From assembly GCF_012275445.1 (NCBI RefSeq), contig NZ_JAAZQK010000004.1:372001-436000 (forward strand): DNA of 64,000 bases. Direction: 5' to 3'. Positions 1 to 7,823 of the stretch are shown piece by piece. Positions within the stretch are counted from its first letter, which is position 1. Each line of letters starts with the position of its first letter. A program made the translations under genes and the position numbers. The notes under the pieces were generated by a model, which saw nothing but the letters and a program-made list of their open reading frames with translations, was not told the DNA's origin and ran no database searches. The DNA comes from Rhizobacter sp. SG703. Lineage in GTDB: Bacteria > Pseudomonadota > Gammaproteobacteria > Burkholderiales > Burkholderiaceae_C.

Positions 1-150
1 CACCGCCTCGGGCACCGCGCCGCCAAAGCTCGCGCGGCGCGAGGGATGCAGGTAGTCGGCCGGCATGAAACTGAAGCTCGCCAGCCGGGTGGCCAGGCCG
101 GCCGGCAGCGTTGCGAATCCGCCGGCGGTCGCGATGCCCGCGGCCGTCAC
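1..150 (-). CDS. sctK: SctK/YscK-like type III secretion sorting-platform protein (partial, N-terminus only)
   Basis: Only the first 50 codons are present; the gene continues past the left edge. It starts with GTG at 150-148, overlapping the sctJ stop (GTGA), so it is probably translationally coupled. The visible stretch FSFMPADYLHPSR matches the YscK N-terminus pattern FCPAAYLH. Known: YscK/SctK links the cytoplasmic SctQ-L-N platform to the export apparatus. Position right after sctI-sctJ is the Ysc order (I-J-K-L), so sctL is expected next, outside the window. The identification rests on this short match plus synteny. Confidence 0.72.
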   Translation of the reverse strand, partial: MTAAGIATAGGFATLPAGLATRLASFSFMPADYLHPSRRASFGGAVPEAV

Positions 151-1067
151 GCCTGCTTCTCCGGCGTGACGGTGGAAGCGACGCCAGGCGTGGCGCCGGG
201 CGCCGCATCGGGCGCCGCCGCCGGCTTGCGCCGCCGCTTGAGCCACCACACCACGGCCCCGCCGGCGATGCCCAGCAGCGCCAGGCCGGCGATGGCAGCC
301 ACCATGGTCCAGCGGGGGCGGCCGGCGCCGGCACTGGCCGCCTTCGCGTTGATGACGGCGCCCTGCCCGCCCGACGCGGCGGAGGCCACTTCGGCGGCCT
401 TCTCGGCGCCTTTCGTCTCCGCGCTTTTCGTCTCTGCGCCTTTCGGCACGCTGCCGGCCGCGGACTCGGCCACCGCGCCCGCCTTCTGCGCCGACACCAG
501 CACCACCGCGACGCGGTCGACCTGCAGGCCGGGGATGCTGCCGGACACGAGCATCTTGATCTGCGGCACCGAAGCCTGCAGGTTGTAGCCGCGCTGGTGC
601 TTGATGAAGACGGCTGCCGACGACGGCAACGGCGGCTCGCTGCCGTTGCCGCGCTCCGGCAGCACCACGTGCACGCGGGCCTTCAGCACGCCGTCCATCT
701 GCGACAGCGTGGTGCCCAGCTCCTGCGACAGCGCCCACAGGTAGCGGGCCCGCTCCTCCAGCGGCGACGAGATCAAGCCCTCCTTGCGGAAGACCTCGCC
801 CATCGACGCATGGCGCTCGCGCGGCAGGCCTTCGTTCTGCAGCACGACGACGGCGGCCGGGACCTGGGCGGCATCGATCTCGACGTTGACCAGGCCCTCC
901 TTCGCGGGGCGCTTGCTCGCCTCGATCCGGGCCTGCGACAGCGCCGCGACCACTTCGTTGGCCTCGGACTCGGAGACGTCGGTCAGCAGGTCGGCCGGGC
1001 GGCTGCAGCCGCTCAGCAGCGCCAGCACCAGCGGCAACGTCAGGCGCAAGGTGTGCTGCGTGCTCAT
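147..1067 (-). CDS. sctJ: SctJ (YscJ/PrgK/HrcJ family) inner-membrane ring lipoprotein
   Basis: This 306-aa lipoprotein forms the inner ring of the type III basal body with SctD. A signal peptide ends in lipobox LLSGC (Cys21). The YscJ/FliF-type ring-building domains follow (for example LPRERHASMGEVF and LSQMDGVLKARVHVVLPER). One transmembrane helix near residues 253-276 is followed by KRRRK and an Ala/Pro-rich cytoplasmic tail. The Lys/Ala/Glu-rich linker before the helix is low complexity. Its ATG overlaps the sctI stop (ATGA) and its stop overlaps the sctK start, so I-J-K form one tightly coupled operon. The family call is clear. Confidence 0.96.
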   Translation of the reverse strand: MSTQHTLRLTLPLVLALLSGCSRPADLLTDVSESEANEVVAALSQARIEASKRPAKEGLVNVEIDAAQVPAAVVVLQNEGLPRERHASMGEVFRKEGLISSPLEERARYLWALSQELGTTLSQMDGVLKARVHVVLPERGNGSEPPLPSSAAVFIKHQRGYNLQASVPQIKMLVSGSIPGLQVDRVAVVLVSAQKAGAVAESAAGSVPKGAETKSAETKGAEKAAEVASAASGGQGAVINAKAASAGAGRPRWTMVAAIAGLALLGIAGGAVVWWLKRRRKPAAAPDAAPGATPGVASTVTPEKQA

Positions 1068-1513
1068 TGCAGCTTGGTCAGGTCGTTGAGGCTCTGCGTG
1101 CTCTGCTTGCCGCACGAGGTGTACAGCTCGACGAGCAGGTTCCAGTGCGCGACCTTGCCTTGCACCTCGATGAGCGCCGCGGGGGTCGCACTCGCGCCAT
1201 CGACGGCGCCCACGCCGGCCTTGATCGACGCATTCATTCCCTCCATCGATTTCGCGTAGGTGTCGCCCAACGCGCCCACCCCGCTCAGGATGGCGTCGCC
1301 GAACGAGCGCGTGGGCGCGACCGCGCCGACGGCATCGACGGCGGGCAGCGGATCGACCGCGCCGGAGGCGGCGGCCGCCGGAGCGGGCTGTGCCATCAGC
1401 TGGGCGAAGCGGGCCGCGTCGGCGGCCACGTCGCCGGTGGGCGGCAGGCCGCCGCCGGCGGCCGAGGCGGCAACGGCGACGGTGTTGAACATCAGGGGCG
1501 AGGCGACATCCAC
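1064..1513 (-). CDS. sctI: SctI (YscI/PrgJ-like) inner rod protein
   Basis: Predicted 149-aa inner rod subunit that anchors the needle inside the basal body. The start is a GTG at 1513-1511, preceded 6 nt upstream by AAGGAG; an internal ATG (MFNTVAV) lies 11 codons later without a comparable ribosome site. The N-terminal half is Ala/Gly-rich. The C-terminal half (GKVAHWNLLVELYTSCGKQS) is an amphipathic helix like those that polymerise in rod and needle proteins. It sits directly upstream of sctJ with a 4-bp overlap, as in Ysc loci. Sequence is weakly conserved in this family, so synteny carries much of the call. Confidence 0.85.
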   Translation of the reverse strand: MDVASPLMFNTVAVAASAAGGGLPPTGDVAADAARFAQLMAQPAPAAAASGAVDPLPAVDAVGAVAPTRSFGDAILSGVGALGDTYAKSMEGMNASIKAGVGAVDGASATPAALIEVQGKVAHWNLLVELYTSCGKQSTQSLNDLTKLQ

Positions 1514-1632
1514 AGCAAACTCCTTGGCACGGCGGCGTACCCAACCCTGGTCTACGCAGCGAATGCGGCCGGATCGGCTCACGCGGGGGGAGGGAAGCGG
1601 CACTGCATCACGCAGCGGGCCGCTCCCGGCGA

Positions 1633-2226
1633 TCAGAAGCGGGTGTCGACCCCGCCCGCGGTGAGGTGCTCCTTCAGCAGCGCGCGAGCGCGCGAGAGCC
1701 GGCTGCGCACGGTGCCGACCGGCACGCTCAGGATGGCGGCGGCGTCCTCGTACGACAGCTCGTCGACGGCCACCAGCATCAGCACTTCCTGCATGGCCTG
1801 CGGCAACTCGGCCATCGATTCGACGAGGCGGCGCATGGTCTGCTGCCGGCTGAGCAGCTCGCTCGGGTCGGAATCGCCCGACGGCATCTCGTCGAGTTCC
1901 TCGGTGCCGACATGCACGTGGTTGCGGCGCGGCGAGCGGCTCAGCCAGTTCTTCACCAGGTTCAGCGCGATGCCGTACAGCCAGGTCGACAGCTCCGATT
2001 CGCCGCGGAAGCGCTCGATGGTGCGCGCCGCCTCGACGAACGCCTGTTGGGCGATGTCTTCGGCGTCGTTCGGGTGGCCGATGTGGCGCAGCACGAAGCG
2101 GTAGAGGCGAGGCTGGTGGTCGGCCACGAGCTTGCGGAACAGCTTGTCGCGCGCGGGTCGATCCCAGCGTTGCGCCGCATCGGCTTCGATCAAGGCCAGG
2201 GCGGGAAGGCAGGCGGGCTCAGTCAT
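1633..2226 (-). CDS. ECF-family RNA polymerase sigma factor, candidate T3SS regulator
   Basis: A 197-aa extracytoplasmic-function sigma factor. The region 2 signature (HIGHPNDAEDIAQQAFVEA, then STWLYGIALNLVKNWL) lies around residues 35-100. The region 4 helix-turn-helix (LSYEDAAAILSVPVGTVRSR) is near the C-terminus. It lies 119 nt upstream of sctI on the same strand and may be co-transcribed with sctI-J-K. Known parallels: HrpL in plant pathogens and BtrS/BrpL in Bordetella are ECF factors that switch on type III genes. I infer this one reads the GGAAC/ACTCA boxes at 5615-5642, 14031-14058 and 14114-14141. The second ECF factor at 5678-6259 is the alternative. No anti-sigma gene is adjacent. 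Confidence 0.93.
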   Translation of the reverse strand: MTEPACLPALALIEADAAQRWDRPARDKLFRKLVADHQPRLYRFVLRHIGHPNDAEDIAQQAFVEAARTIERFRGESELSTWLYGIALNLVKNWLSRSPRRNHVHVGTEELDEMPSGDSDPSELLSRQQTMRRLVESMAELPQAMQEVLMLVAVDELSYEDAAAILSVPVGTVRSRLSRARALLKEHLTAGGVDTRF

Positions 2227-2366
2227 GTCGGGTTACGCAGCAAATCGCAGCGAACTGGCTCATGCCGTTGCAGGGAGCTCGAGATCCGCGACGACATGCG
2301 GCGGCGCGCCTCGGACGGAGGCGGCCATCTAAACGGGCGGAAAGGGGCGAGCCGGAGAGCGCGGGC

Positions 2367-2882
2367 TCAGCGCCCGGCGAGGTGCTCCACCGGCATGGCC
2401 GGCAGCGGCGCGCCCGCCAGCAGCGAGGCGGCCTGGAGGTCGTCGGACGGCACGGTGGGGCGCGTGTCGGTGTCGCCGGCGACGAAGCGCGTCCACTCGA
2501 GCGTGGTGGCATGGAAGTGCAGCAGCGCCTTCTGCAGGTCCTGCAACAGCAGCGCATCGGCGGACAGCTGCAGCATCAGCATCAGCTCGCCACCCGCGCC
2601 GCCGAGGCCGACGGTCACGCCGCCACGCGACATGCCGGCCCCGCTGTACGCGAGCGCCGACGTGTAGAGCAGCGGCTCGCGCCCGAGCGGCGCAGCGCCG
2701 AGCAGGCTGCTGAGCAGCAGGCGCGAGGGCGCGTCGTCCCATTCGACCAGCACCTCGGACTCGTCTTCCATCACGACGGCCCAGGAGCCGTCTTCACCGT
2801 TGAAGCTGACCTCGCGGACCTGGTCGGTGGCGGGGCCGAGGGATTGCACGACGTGGGTCACGGAGGCGGGGATGGGGGTCAT
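2367..2882 (-). CDS. CesT-like type III secretion chaperone, downstream of candidate effector
   Basis: A 171-aa acidic protein resembling class I (CesT/SycE) chaperones. It has the short helix-sheet pattern of that fold, with strands around SWAVVMEDESEVLVEW and GGVTVGLGGAGGELMLMLQL and a terminal helix LLLQDLQKALLHFHATTLEW. The gene at 4685-5167 has the same layout, including the shared core (D/Q)-x-PSRLLL, so the two are paralogous. It follows the 571-aa candidate effector in the same operon after 50 nt. Class I chaperones normally bind one neighbouring effector, so its partner is inferred to be that protein. No good ribosome site precedes the ATG. The chaperone assignment is structural inference. 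Confidence 0.6.
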   Translation of the reverse strand: MTPIPASVTHVVQSLGPATDQVREVSFNGEDGSWAVVMEDESEVLVEWDDAPSRLLLSSLLGAAPLGREPLLYTSALAYSGAGMSRGGVTVGLGGAGGELMLMLQLSADALLLQDLQKALLHFHATTLEWTRFVAGDTDTRPTVPSDDLQAASLLAGAPLPAMPVEHLAGR

Positions 2883-2932
2883 GGTGGCGTCGGGTCGGTG
2901 GATGGGGAGACGAGGAAGGGCGCAGGGGACAA

Positions 2933-4648
2933 CTACCTGTAGCAGCGGCCCAGATCGGTCCTCATGAGGACCATCAGGTCGGAATCACTTCTATTCGCGT
3001 ACTTGCCATTGGGTCTGTCGAATTTCTGGTGAAGTGCAAGCAGCTTCTCTCGGAGCTCCGTCCATGAGAAGCGCTCGTTCGGGCCGTTCGGCTTGGCATC
3101 TGGGTTCGCAAGGAGGGCTGCAATTCCGAGTTGAATCTTCGATGCAACGATGGTTGGCGGAATCTGCGCGCCGGACGGTTGGCACTGCCTGGTTACCCAC
3201 CAATCCTCGAGTTCATCGACTTGTTTCTGCATTTGGAGCCTCAAGGTGGCTTCGTAGATCTCCTCGGCAAGTTTGTTGGGGTAGCCAAGCAGATTCCTTA
3301 AGTCTTTCACCGCTCGATCCAGCCGCTGATACGTCACAACCGTGTTCGGTGCCAGGACCTTTTTCAGCGACTCAACTTCGCGCCTCAACCGCGGGGACAG
3401 CGCGTCCAATGGCAGTTTTTTCACTTCGTCGCGCAAGACATTCATAGCGAACCCCGACGGCTCCTTCTCGACAGCGTTGCGGCCGAGGATCAGCCGGCGT
3501 ATCAACTCATCGCGCTGGCGAATCTGATCGGGCGTCGGCGTGTCGGCTGCCTTCACCGCCGGAGCACCAACACTCGCGTACCCCGGCCAAGCCTGCACCT
3601 CCTTGTACAGCGCTCGTATCTCGTGGTAATTGGCGCCCTGATTCTTGATGAGGGAGGTCAACTTGGCGGTCAGGTTGTCACCCAGCGGGCTCGCGGAGGT
3701 TGACGGCGCCTTGGCTGCGCCTGACGAGGGCGGGATCTGCAATTTCTTGAACTCGGACTCCAGCTGCTTGCGATCGGGGGCGCTGATCGTCGTGCGCGAA
3801 CCATCCTTTTGATGCGTCGACAGAATGCCCAACACCCGCTCGTGCGTTGTCTTGCGCAACCCCTTCGAACCCACCAGCACAGCAGGAAGCCAGGTGCCGT
3901 ACGGAGTCGGCGGAACAGACTTCTCTTCGAAGCCCGTCACCCTCGCGAGCTGGGCTGTCTGCCGGCCGAGAGACTCCCACAGGGTGTGCATCGATGGGAT
4001 GTGGTCGCCGCCCTGGCATTCCGCCTGCCAATCATCCAGGGCGCGTGTCAATTCCTCGCGCGCCTCCGTCAGACACGAACTCAGATCGCGTTGGGCATCA
4101 GAGCGATTGGTGCTGACTTCGATGTTGTTCAATTGCGTTTCCAGCTCTTTGATGGCCGTAGCGAAAAGCGTGGTCATTTGCAACTTGCAATCCGAAATCT
4201 TTGCCGAACTGTGACGCTTATCGAGCCTTTCCGCCGCCTTTTGAAGGCCCTGCTTGACACCGCCGAAATTCTTGAAGACAGCATTTCTGGCAGCCTTGTC
4301 CAGGGCGCTCGGCCGCATGGACTTGCGGACCGCATCCATCAGTTTTTCAGACTGGACGTACCCTCCCTCCTTCTTCGCTTTGTCGAGGTAATCCAGCACC
4401 TTCGTCTTCATCCGGCAATCCGGCTCCTTGGAGATGGCCTTCTTCATCGCCTCGCGATATCTCTGGGCTGCACTGAGTCGCTGCGTGTTGACGAGCCCTG
4501 CAAGCCCTGTGAGATCGTCCGGATTCACACCCGCGACGTAATTGGGCTTGCCTAGGAGAACCTTGTTGGGACCGTGGTAGTGCCTGGCCGCGAACTCCAG
4601 ACCGCTCTTGCTGAACAAGTCGCCGGTTACATAGCGTGGTGTTTTCAT
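2933..4648 (-). CDS. Candidate type III effector of unknown family (571 aa), low GC, flanked by chaperones
   Basis: I do not recognise a domain. The protein is soluble, mostly helical and Lys-rich, with no signal peptide or transmembrane segment. The N-terminus is MKTPRYVTGDLFSKSG, the middle holds a Ser/Ala/Pro linker (SSGAAKAPSTSASPLG, about residues 309-324), and the C-terminal part is charged and helical. Two 60-base samples at the 3' end of the gene are 53-57% GC by hand count, clearly below the roughly two-thirds GC of the neighbours, which suggests transfer. It lies between two CesT-like genes on the same strand and behind an ECF-type promoter shared in form with the translocon operons. 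These facts point to a secreted effector, but no enzymatic motif is visible and secretion is unproven. Confidence 0.62.
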   Translation of the reverse strand: MKTPRYVTGDLFSKSGLEFAARHYHGPNKVLLGKPNYVAGVNPDDLTGLAGLVNTQRLSAAQRYREAMKKAISKEPDCRMKTKVLDYLDKAKKEGGYVQSEKLMDAVRKSMRPSALDKAARNAVFKNFGGVKQGLQKAAERLDKRHSSAKISDCKLQMTTLFATAIKELETQLNNIEVSTNRSDAQRDLSSCLTEAREELTRALDDWQAECQGGDHIPSMHTLWESLGRQTAQLARVTGFEEKSVPPTPYGTWLPAVLVGSKGLRKTTHERVLGILSTHQKDGSRTTISAPDRKQLESEFKKLQIPPSSGAAKAPSTSASPLGDNLTAKLTSLIKNQGANYHEIRALYKEVQAWPGYASVGAPAVKAADTPTPDQIRQRDELIRRLILGRNAVEKEPSGFAMNVLRDEVKKLPLDALSPRLRREVESLKKVLAPNTVVTYQRLDRAVKDLRNLLGYPNKLAEEIYEATLRLQMQKQVDELEDWWVTRQCQPSGAQIPPTIVASKIQLGIAALLANPDAKPNGPNERFSWTELREKLLALHQKFDRPNGKYANRSDSDLMVLMRTDLGRCYR

Positions 4649-4684
4649 GACATCACGGTCTCAAGAGAAGGCGGTCCGCCACGC

Positions 4685-5167
4685 TCAGGCCAATTGCTGG
4701 AAGGGTGACGCCGAATCAGCGCCATCGGCGACATCGGTCGCATCGTTCGCCGCCGACTGGTTCGCGACGAACACCGACCACATGCGCACCGACGCCGCGA
4801 AATCCGACAGTGCAGCGCTGAGCTGCGGCAGCGTCAGGTTGTCGGTGTACAGGTCGAGCAACAGCACCAGTTCGGAAGACGCCTCGCGCATCGCGAGGCG
4901 GATGCCGCCGTTCTCGCGCATCAGCGCGTTGTACGAGAGCGAAGCCTCCAGCAGCATCTGCCGGTAGTCGCCCGGCAGGCGACCGAGCACCGTCGTCAAC
5001 AGCAGGCGCGACGGCTGGTCGTGCCATTGCGCCAGCCAGGTGGTGCCATCGCGCGTGCGCATCGACCACGACGCGCCGTCGGGCCTCGCCCTCAGCTGCA
5101 CGGTGCGCGGCTTGCTGGCGTCGAGTTCGCTGAGCAAGGTGCTCAGGCGTTCGGGGGCACGGCTCAT
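4685..5167 (-). CDS. CesT-like type III secretion chaperone, upstream of candidate effector
   Basis: A 160-aa protein with the class I chaperone layout: N-terminal helix (ERLSTLLSELDASK), strands (RTVQLRARPDG, SWSMRTRDGTTWLAQW), the shared core HDQPSRLLLTTVLGRLPG, strands SSELVLLLDLYTDN, and a C-terminal helix. It is paralogous to the 2367-2882 product. The candidate effector starts 36 nt downstream. Two different chaperones around one cargo would fit a heterodimeric chaperone of the SycN-YscB type, or two binding sites on a long effector. AAAGG lies about 10 nt before the ATG. The function is inferred from fold pattern and context. Confidence 0.62.
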   Translation of the reverse strand: MSRAPERLSTLLSELDASKPRTVQLRARPDGASWSMRTRDGTTWLAQWHDQPSRLLLTTVLGRLPGDYRQMLLEASLSYNALMRENGGIRLAMREASSELVLLLDLYTDNLTLPQLSAALSDFAASVRMWSVFVANQSAANDATDVADGADSASPFQQLA

Positions 5168-5225
5168 GAGGAAGACCTTTCAATGGCGGGTGTGGGTGGT
5201 ACGCAGGTTTCGTCGGGGAAGCGGC

Positions 5226-5549
5226 TCATGACGCGCCGTCCGGCGGGCCCAGGAAGGTGTTGGCCACCTTCTCGGCGACGTGAAGGCACGCGGCGCCGAT
5301 GTTGATTTCATTGACAAGCCAGCCCTCTTGTTCGACGTCGAGCGGCGCGTCGGGGACCAAGCCCAGCTGGTCGACGTAGGCCTGCGCCAGGGCCCTCGAT
5401 TCCAAGGTGTCGAGCACCGAGCCGTTCGTTCTCACCACGTCCTGCGGCACCTCCTGCAGTACCTCCGCAACCTCGTCAGCCGGCCCTGTAGCGGGCGCTT
5501 TCGGGTAAGGGTGGCTCTGGGCTTTCGAGGTGATCGGAGAAGTGGCCAT
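5226..5549 (-). CDS. Small protein of unknown function, first gene of the effector cassette
   Basis: A 107-aa protein with no recognised domain. I start it at the ATG 5549-5547 (MATSPITSKAQSHPYPK). The in-frame GTG at 5624 would overlap the predicted -10 box at 5615-5621 and so should lie upstream of the transcript. The N-terminal 25 residues are Ser/Thr/Pro-rich like type III export signals. The rest is acidic and amphipathic (DEVAEVLQEVPQDVV, GWLVNEINIGAACLHVAEKV). It heads the operon 5549 to 2367. It could be a small secreted substrate or an accessory chaperone. Confidence 0.55.
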   Translation of the reverse strand: MATSPITSKAQSHPYPKAPATGPADEVAEVLQEVPQDVVRTNGSVLDTLESRALAQAYVDQLGLVPDAPLDVEQEGWLVNEINIGAACLHVAEKVANTFLGPPDGAS

Positions 5550-5614
5550 GACGGCGATCCGGGAGTCGCGGCGCGACCCGAAGGACCGCACCGCCAAAGG
5601 TTGTGGACCTCGCT

Positions 5615-5642
5615 TGAGTAACACCCGGCAGCAAAAGGTTCA
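5615..5642 (-). promoter_or_regulatory. ECF/HrpL-like promoter of the effector cassette
   Basis: Read on the minus strand: TGAACC (5642-5637), a 15-nt spacer, then TTACTCA (5621-5615). It matches the two boxes between the translocon and sctW operons in spacing and in the ACTCA core; the first base of the -35 differs. It lies about 66 nt upstream of the ATG at 5549. Assignment to an ECF sigma factor is inference. Confidence 0.55.
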
Positions 5643-5677
5643 CCGCCGACGACCGGCGCGGAACGCCACGCCCCGGG

Positions 5678-6259
5678 TCAATCGTTCAGGCGGCGGCGCA
5701 GCCACAGCTTCGCGGTCAGCCAGTCGCGCTTGACGGTGGCCGGCGAGACCGCCATCACCTCGGCCGTCTCCTCGATCGACAGGCCGCCGAAGAAGCGCAG
5801 GTCGACGATCTGCGCCTGCCGCTCGTCGAAGCCGCGCAGTTCGAGCAGGGCCTGGTCCAGCGCCAGCACGTCGACCCCCGGGGCTTCGGCCGCCACCGGC
5901 AGCTCGTCGTCGATCTGCTCGTGCACGAGCCCGCCGCCGCGCTTTTCGGCCTTGCGGCTCATCGCGTGGTTGATCAGCACCCGGCGCATCATCTGCGACG
6001 CGAGCGCGACGAAGTGGCCGGTGTCCATCACCGGATTGCTCTGGTCGATCAGGCGCAGGAAGGCTTCGTGCACCAGTGCCGTCGCCTGCAAGGTGTGCCC
6101 GGGGTTCTCGCGCATCAGGAAGTGCCTCGCCAGGCGCCGCAGCTGCGGATAGGCACTGGACAGCAGTTCGTGCCGGTCCTGCCCTGCAGGCGCCATCGGG
6201 TTGCCGATGCCGTGGCGGTGGACGGAAAGATCGGAGTCGAGAGAGGCTGGAGGCGTCAT
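5678..6259 (-). CDS. ECF-like sigma factor of the kinase-associated group (TIGR02999-like)
   Basis: A 193-aa sigma factor. The start is the ATG 6259-6257 (MTPPASLDSD), because upstream residues look non-coding. It has the typical sequence of the group found next to Ser/Thr kinases: a YPQLRRLARHFL-type helix, ATALVHEAFLRLIDQ, HFVALASQMMRRVLINHA, and a region 4 helix-turn-helix LSIEETAEVMAVSPATVKRD. The divergent neighbour is such a kinase, so the two likely form a signalling pair. It is distinct from the ECF factor at 1633-2226. Its place inside the T3SS locus suggests, but does not prove, a role in controlling secretion. Confidence 0.92.
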   Translation of the reverse strand: MTPPASLDSDLSVHRHGIGNPMAPAGQDRHELLSSAYPQLRRLARHFLMRENPGHTLQATALVHEAFLRLIDQSNPVMDTGHFVALASQMMRRVLINHAMSRKAEKRGGGLVHEQIDDELPVAAEAPGVDVLALDQALLELRGFDERQAQIVDLRFFGGLSIEETAEVMAVSPATVKRDWLTAKLWLRRRLND

Positions 6260-6641
6260 GGTCGTCCTTGGGGGTAGAGGGACTGCGCGGGGGACTGCGC
6301 GGCCGTGCCACAGCGGAGCTTCGACTGCCGGCTCGTGACGACTGTGAAGGGCTGCAGCGCGCGCTGCACCGATTCTGTGGAGGTGACTTGCAGCAAGCGT
6401 GCATGGCATCTGCACGGCTGCTGCACATTTGCCCTCCGTCGATGCACAGCATTGGCAATTGATGCCTGCTCGTTGACATTGGCGTTGCGGCATATCTGTC
6501 GGAAGGGGGGCCGTAGATCGCCTGCGTCACCGATCCATCAGCGCCTCGTCATTCGCGCATCGAACCGCCTGCGCATGCTGCGCGCTCGGTGCCAGGCGCA
6601 AAACGTCAGGCCGATTCCTTTTTTGCGTCGGGTGATCCTCC
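6260..6641. other. Divergent intergenic region between sigma factor and Ser/Thr kinase
   Basis: About 380 nt without a convincing gene. It must hold the promoters of both flanking genes. A TTGACA (6473-6478) is followed by TATCTG (6493-6498) in the direction of the kinase, but the 14-nt spacer is too short for a good sigma-70 promoter. No box of the GGAAC-N15-ACTCA type is present. A run of TGCA-rich repeats (6350-6450) has no clear function. Confidence 0.5.
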
Positions 6642-7823
6642 TTGCAATCCCTCCACTGGCATCGCGTCAAGCTGGTCGTCGAACAGGCGCTCGGTTGCCC
6701 TCGCGCCGCGCGGGCGGCGTTCGTCGCGCAGGCCTGCGGCGACGATGACGGGGTACGCACCGAAGTCGAATCGCTGCTCGAGATGGCCGATGACGACGAC
6801 TTCCTCGAGACCCCCGCCAGCCTGCCGCCCGCGCCCGCGCTCCCCGAGCGCATCGGCCAACGTTTCGGCGCCTATCGCCTGGAGCGGCAACTCGGGCGCG
6901 GCGGCATGGGCGAGGTGTACCTGGCGGCGCGCGATGACGAGCTGCTACCCGCGCGGCGCGAGCAGGTGGTGCTGAAAATGCCCCGCCAGGACCTGGACAC
7001 GCCCGAGATGCGCCGGCGCCTGGAGCACGAGGGCCGCCTGCTCGGCCGCCTGCACCACCCCGGCATCGCACTGCTGCGCGGCAGCGGCCGGGCCCGCACG
7101 CTGCCCTTCCTGATGCTGGAATATGTCGACGGCATCGCGATCGATGCCTGGTGCCGGCGGCATGCGATCGGCGTGCTGCAGCGGATCGACCTGGTCATCG
7201 CGCTGTGCGACGCGGTCGCCCATGCCCACGAACGCGGCGTCGTGCACCGCGACATCAAGGCTGGCAACGTGCTGGTGACCGCCGAGGGCCGGCCGAAACT
7301 GCTGGATTTCGGCATCGCGCAGCCGCTGAACGCCGACGAGATGGAACCCGGCATGCCGTCTTTCGGCAGGCAGCACGGCGTGCGCGGTGCGACGCGCGAC
7401 GCCATCCGCCGCGAGGAGTCGGACAGCGCGGCCTTCACCGGCGAATGTGCCGCGCCCGAGCAGGTGCGCAACCAGCCGTCGACCACGGCGACCGACGTGC
7501 ACGGCCTGGCCGGGCTGGCCTACCGGCTGCTCACCGGCCAGACGCCGCATGACAGCAGCACGCACACGACGGTGGTCGACACGATGCGGGCGATCTGCCA
7601 CGAAGACCCGCTGCTCGCGAGCGTTCGCGTGCGGCGCAGCGGCTGCGCGCCCGAGCCCGGATTGTTGCCGCCCGACCGCATGGCCAGCCTGCTGCACGGC
7701 GATGTCGACGCGCTGCTCGCGGCCGCGCTGTCGCGCGACCCGCAATGCAGGCCGCGCGACGCGCTGTCGCTCAACCGGGCGTTCGTGCGCTGCCGGCGAA
7801 CGGTGGCGCAGCGGCTGGCCTGA
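6642..7823 (+). CDS. Eukaryotic-like Ser/Thr protein kinase, compact form
   Basis: A 393-aa Hanks-type kinase with all key residues: glycine loop GRGGMGEV (85-92), ATP lysine in VVLK (Lys112), catalytic loop HRDIKAGN (His202-Asp204), DFG (222-224) and an APEQ (271-274) in place of APE. The segment between DFG and APE is long (about 47 residues). The N-terminal 60 residues (RAAFVAQACGDDDGVRTEVE) are typical of kinases paired with TIGR02999 sigma factors. Most relatives carry a membrane helix and TPR sensor after the kinase; this one stops, so it appears cytosolic. The start is a TTG with GGTGAT 6 nt upstream. Its 3' end overlaps the convergent gene by 53 nt. Targets are unknown; SctD is one candidate. 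Confidence 0.93.
   Translation: MQSLHWHRVKLVVEQALGCPRAARAAFVAQACGDDDGVRTEVESLLEMADDDDFLETPASLPPAPALPERIGQRFGAYRLERQLGRGGMGEVYLAARDDELLPARREQVVLKMPRQDLDTPEMRRRLEHEGRLLGRLHHPGIALLRGSGRARTLPFLMLEYVDGIAIDAWCRRHAIGVLQRIDLVIALCDAVAHAHERGVVHRDIKAGNVLVTAEGRPKLLDFGIAQPLNADEMEPGMPSFGRQHGVRGATRDAIRREESDSAAFTGECAAPEQVRNQPSTTATDVHGLAGLAYRLLTGQTPHDSSTHTTVVDTMRAICHEDPLLASVRVRRSGCAPEPGLLPPDRMASLLHGDVDALLAAALSRDPQCRPRDALSLNRAFVRCRRTVAQRLA

Noticed and set aside
1514-1603. N-terminal extension of sctI
   Set aside because: The upstream residues are not rod-like, and the GTG at 1513 has an ideal AAGGAG at 6 nt.
6473-6498. Possible sigma-70 promoter (TTGACA/TATCTG) before the kinase
   Set aside because: The 14-nt spacer is too short for confident assignment.
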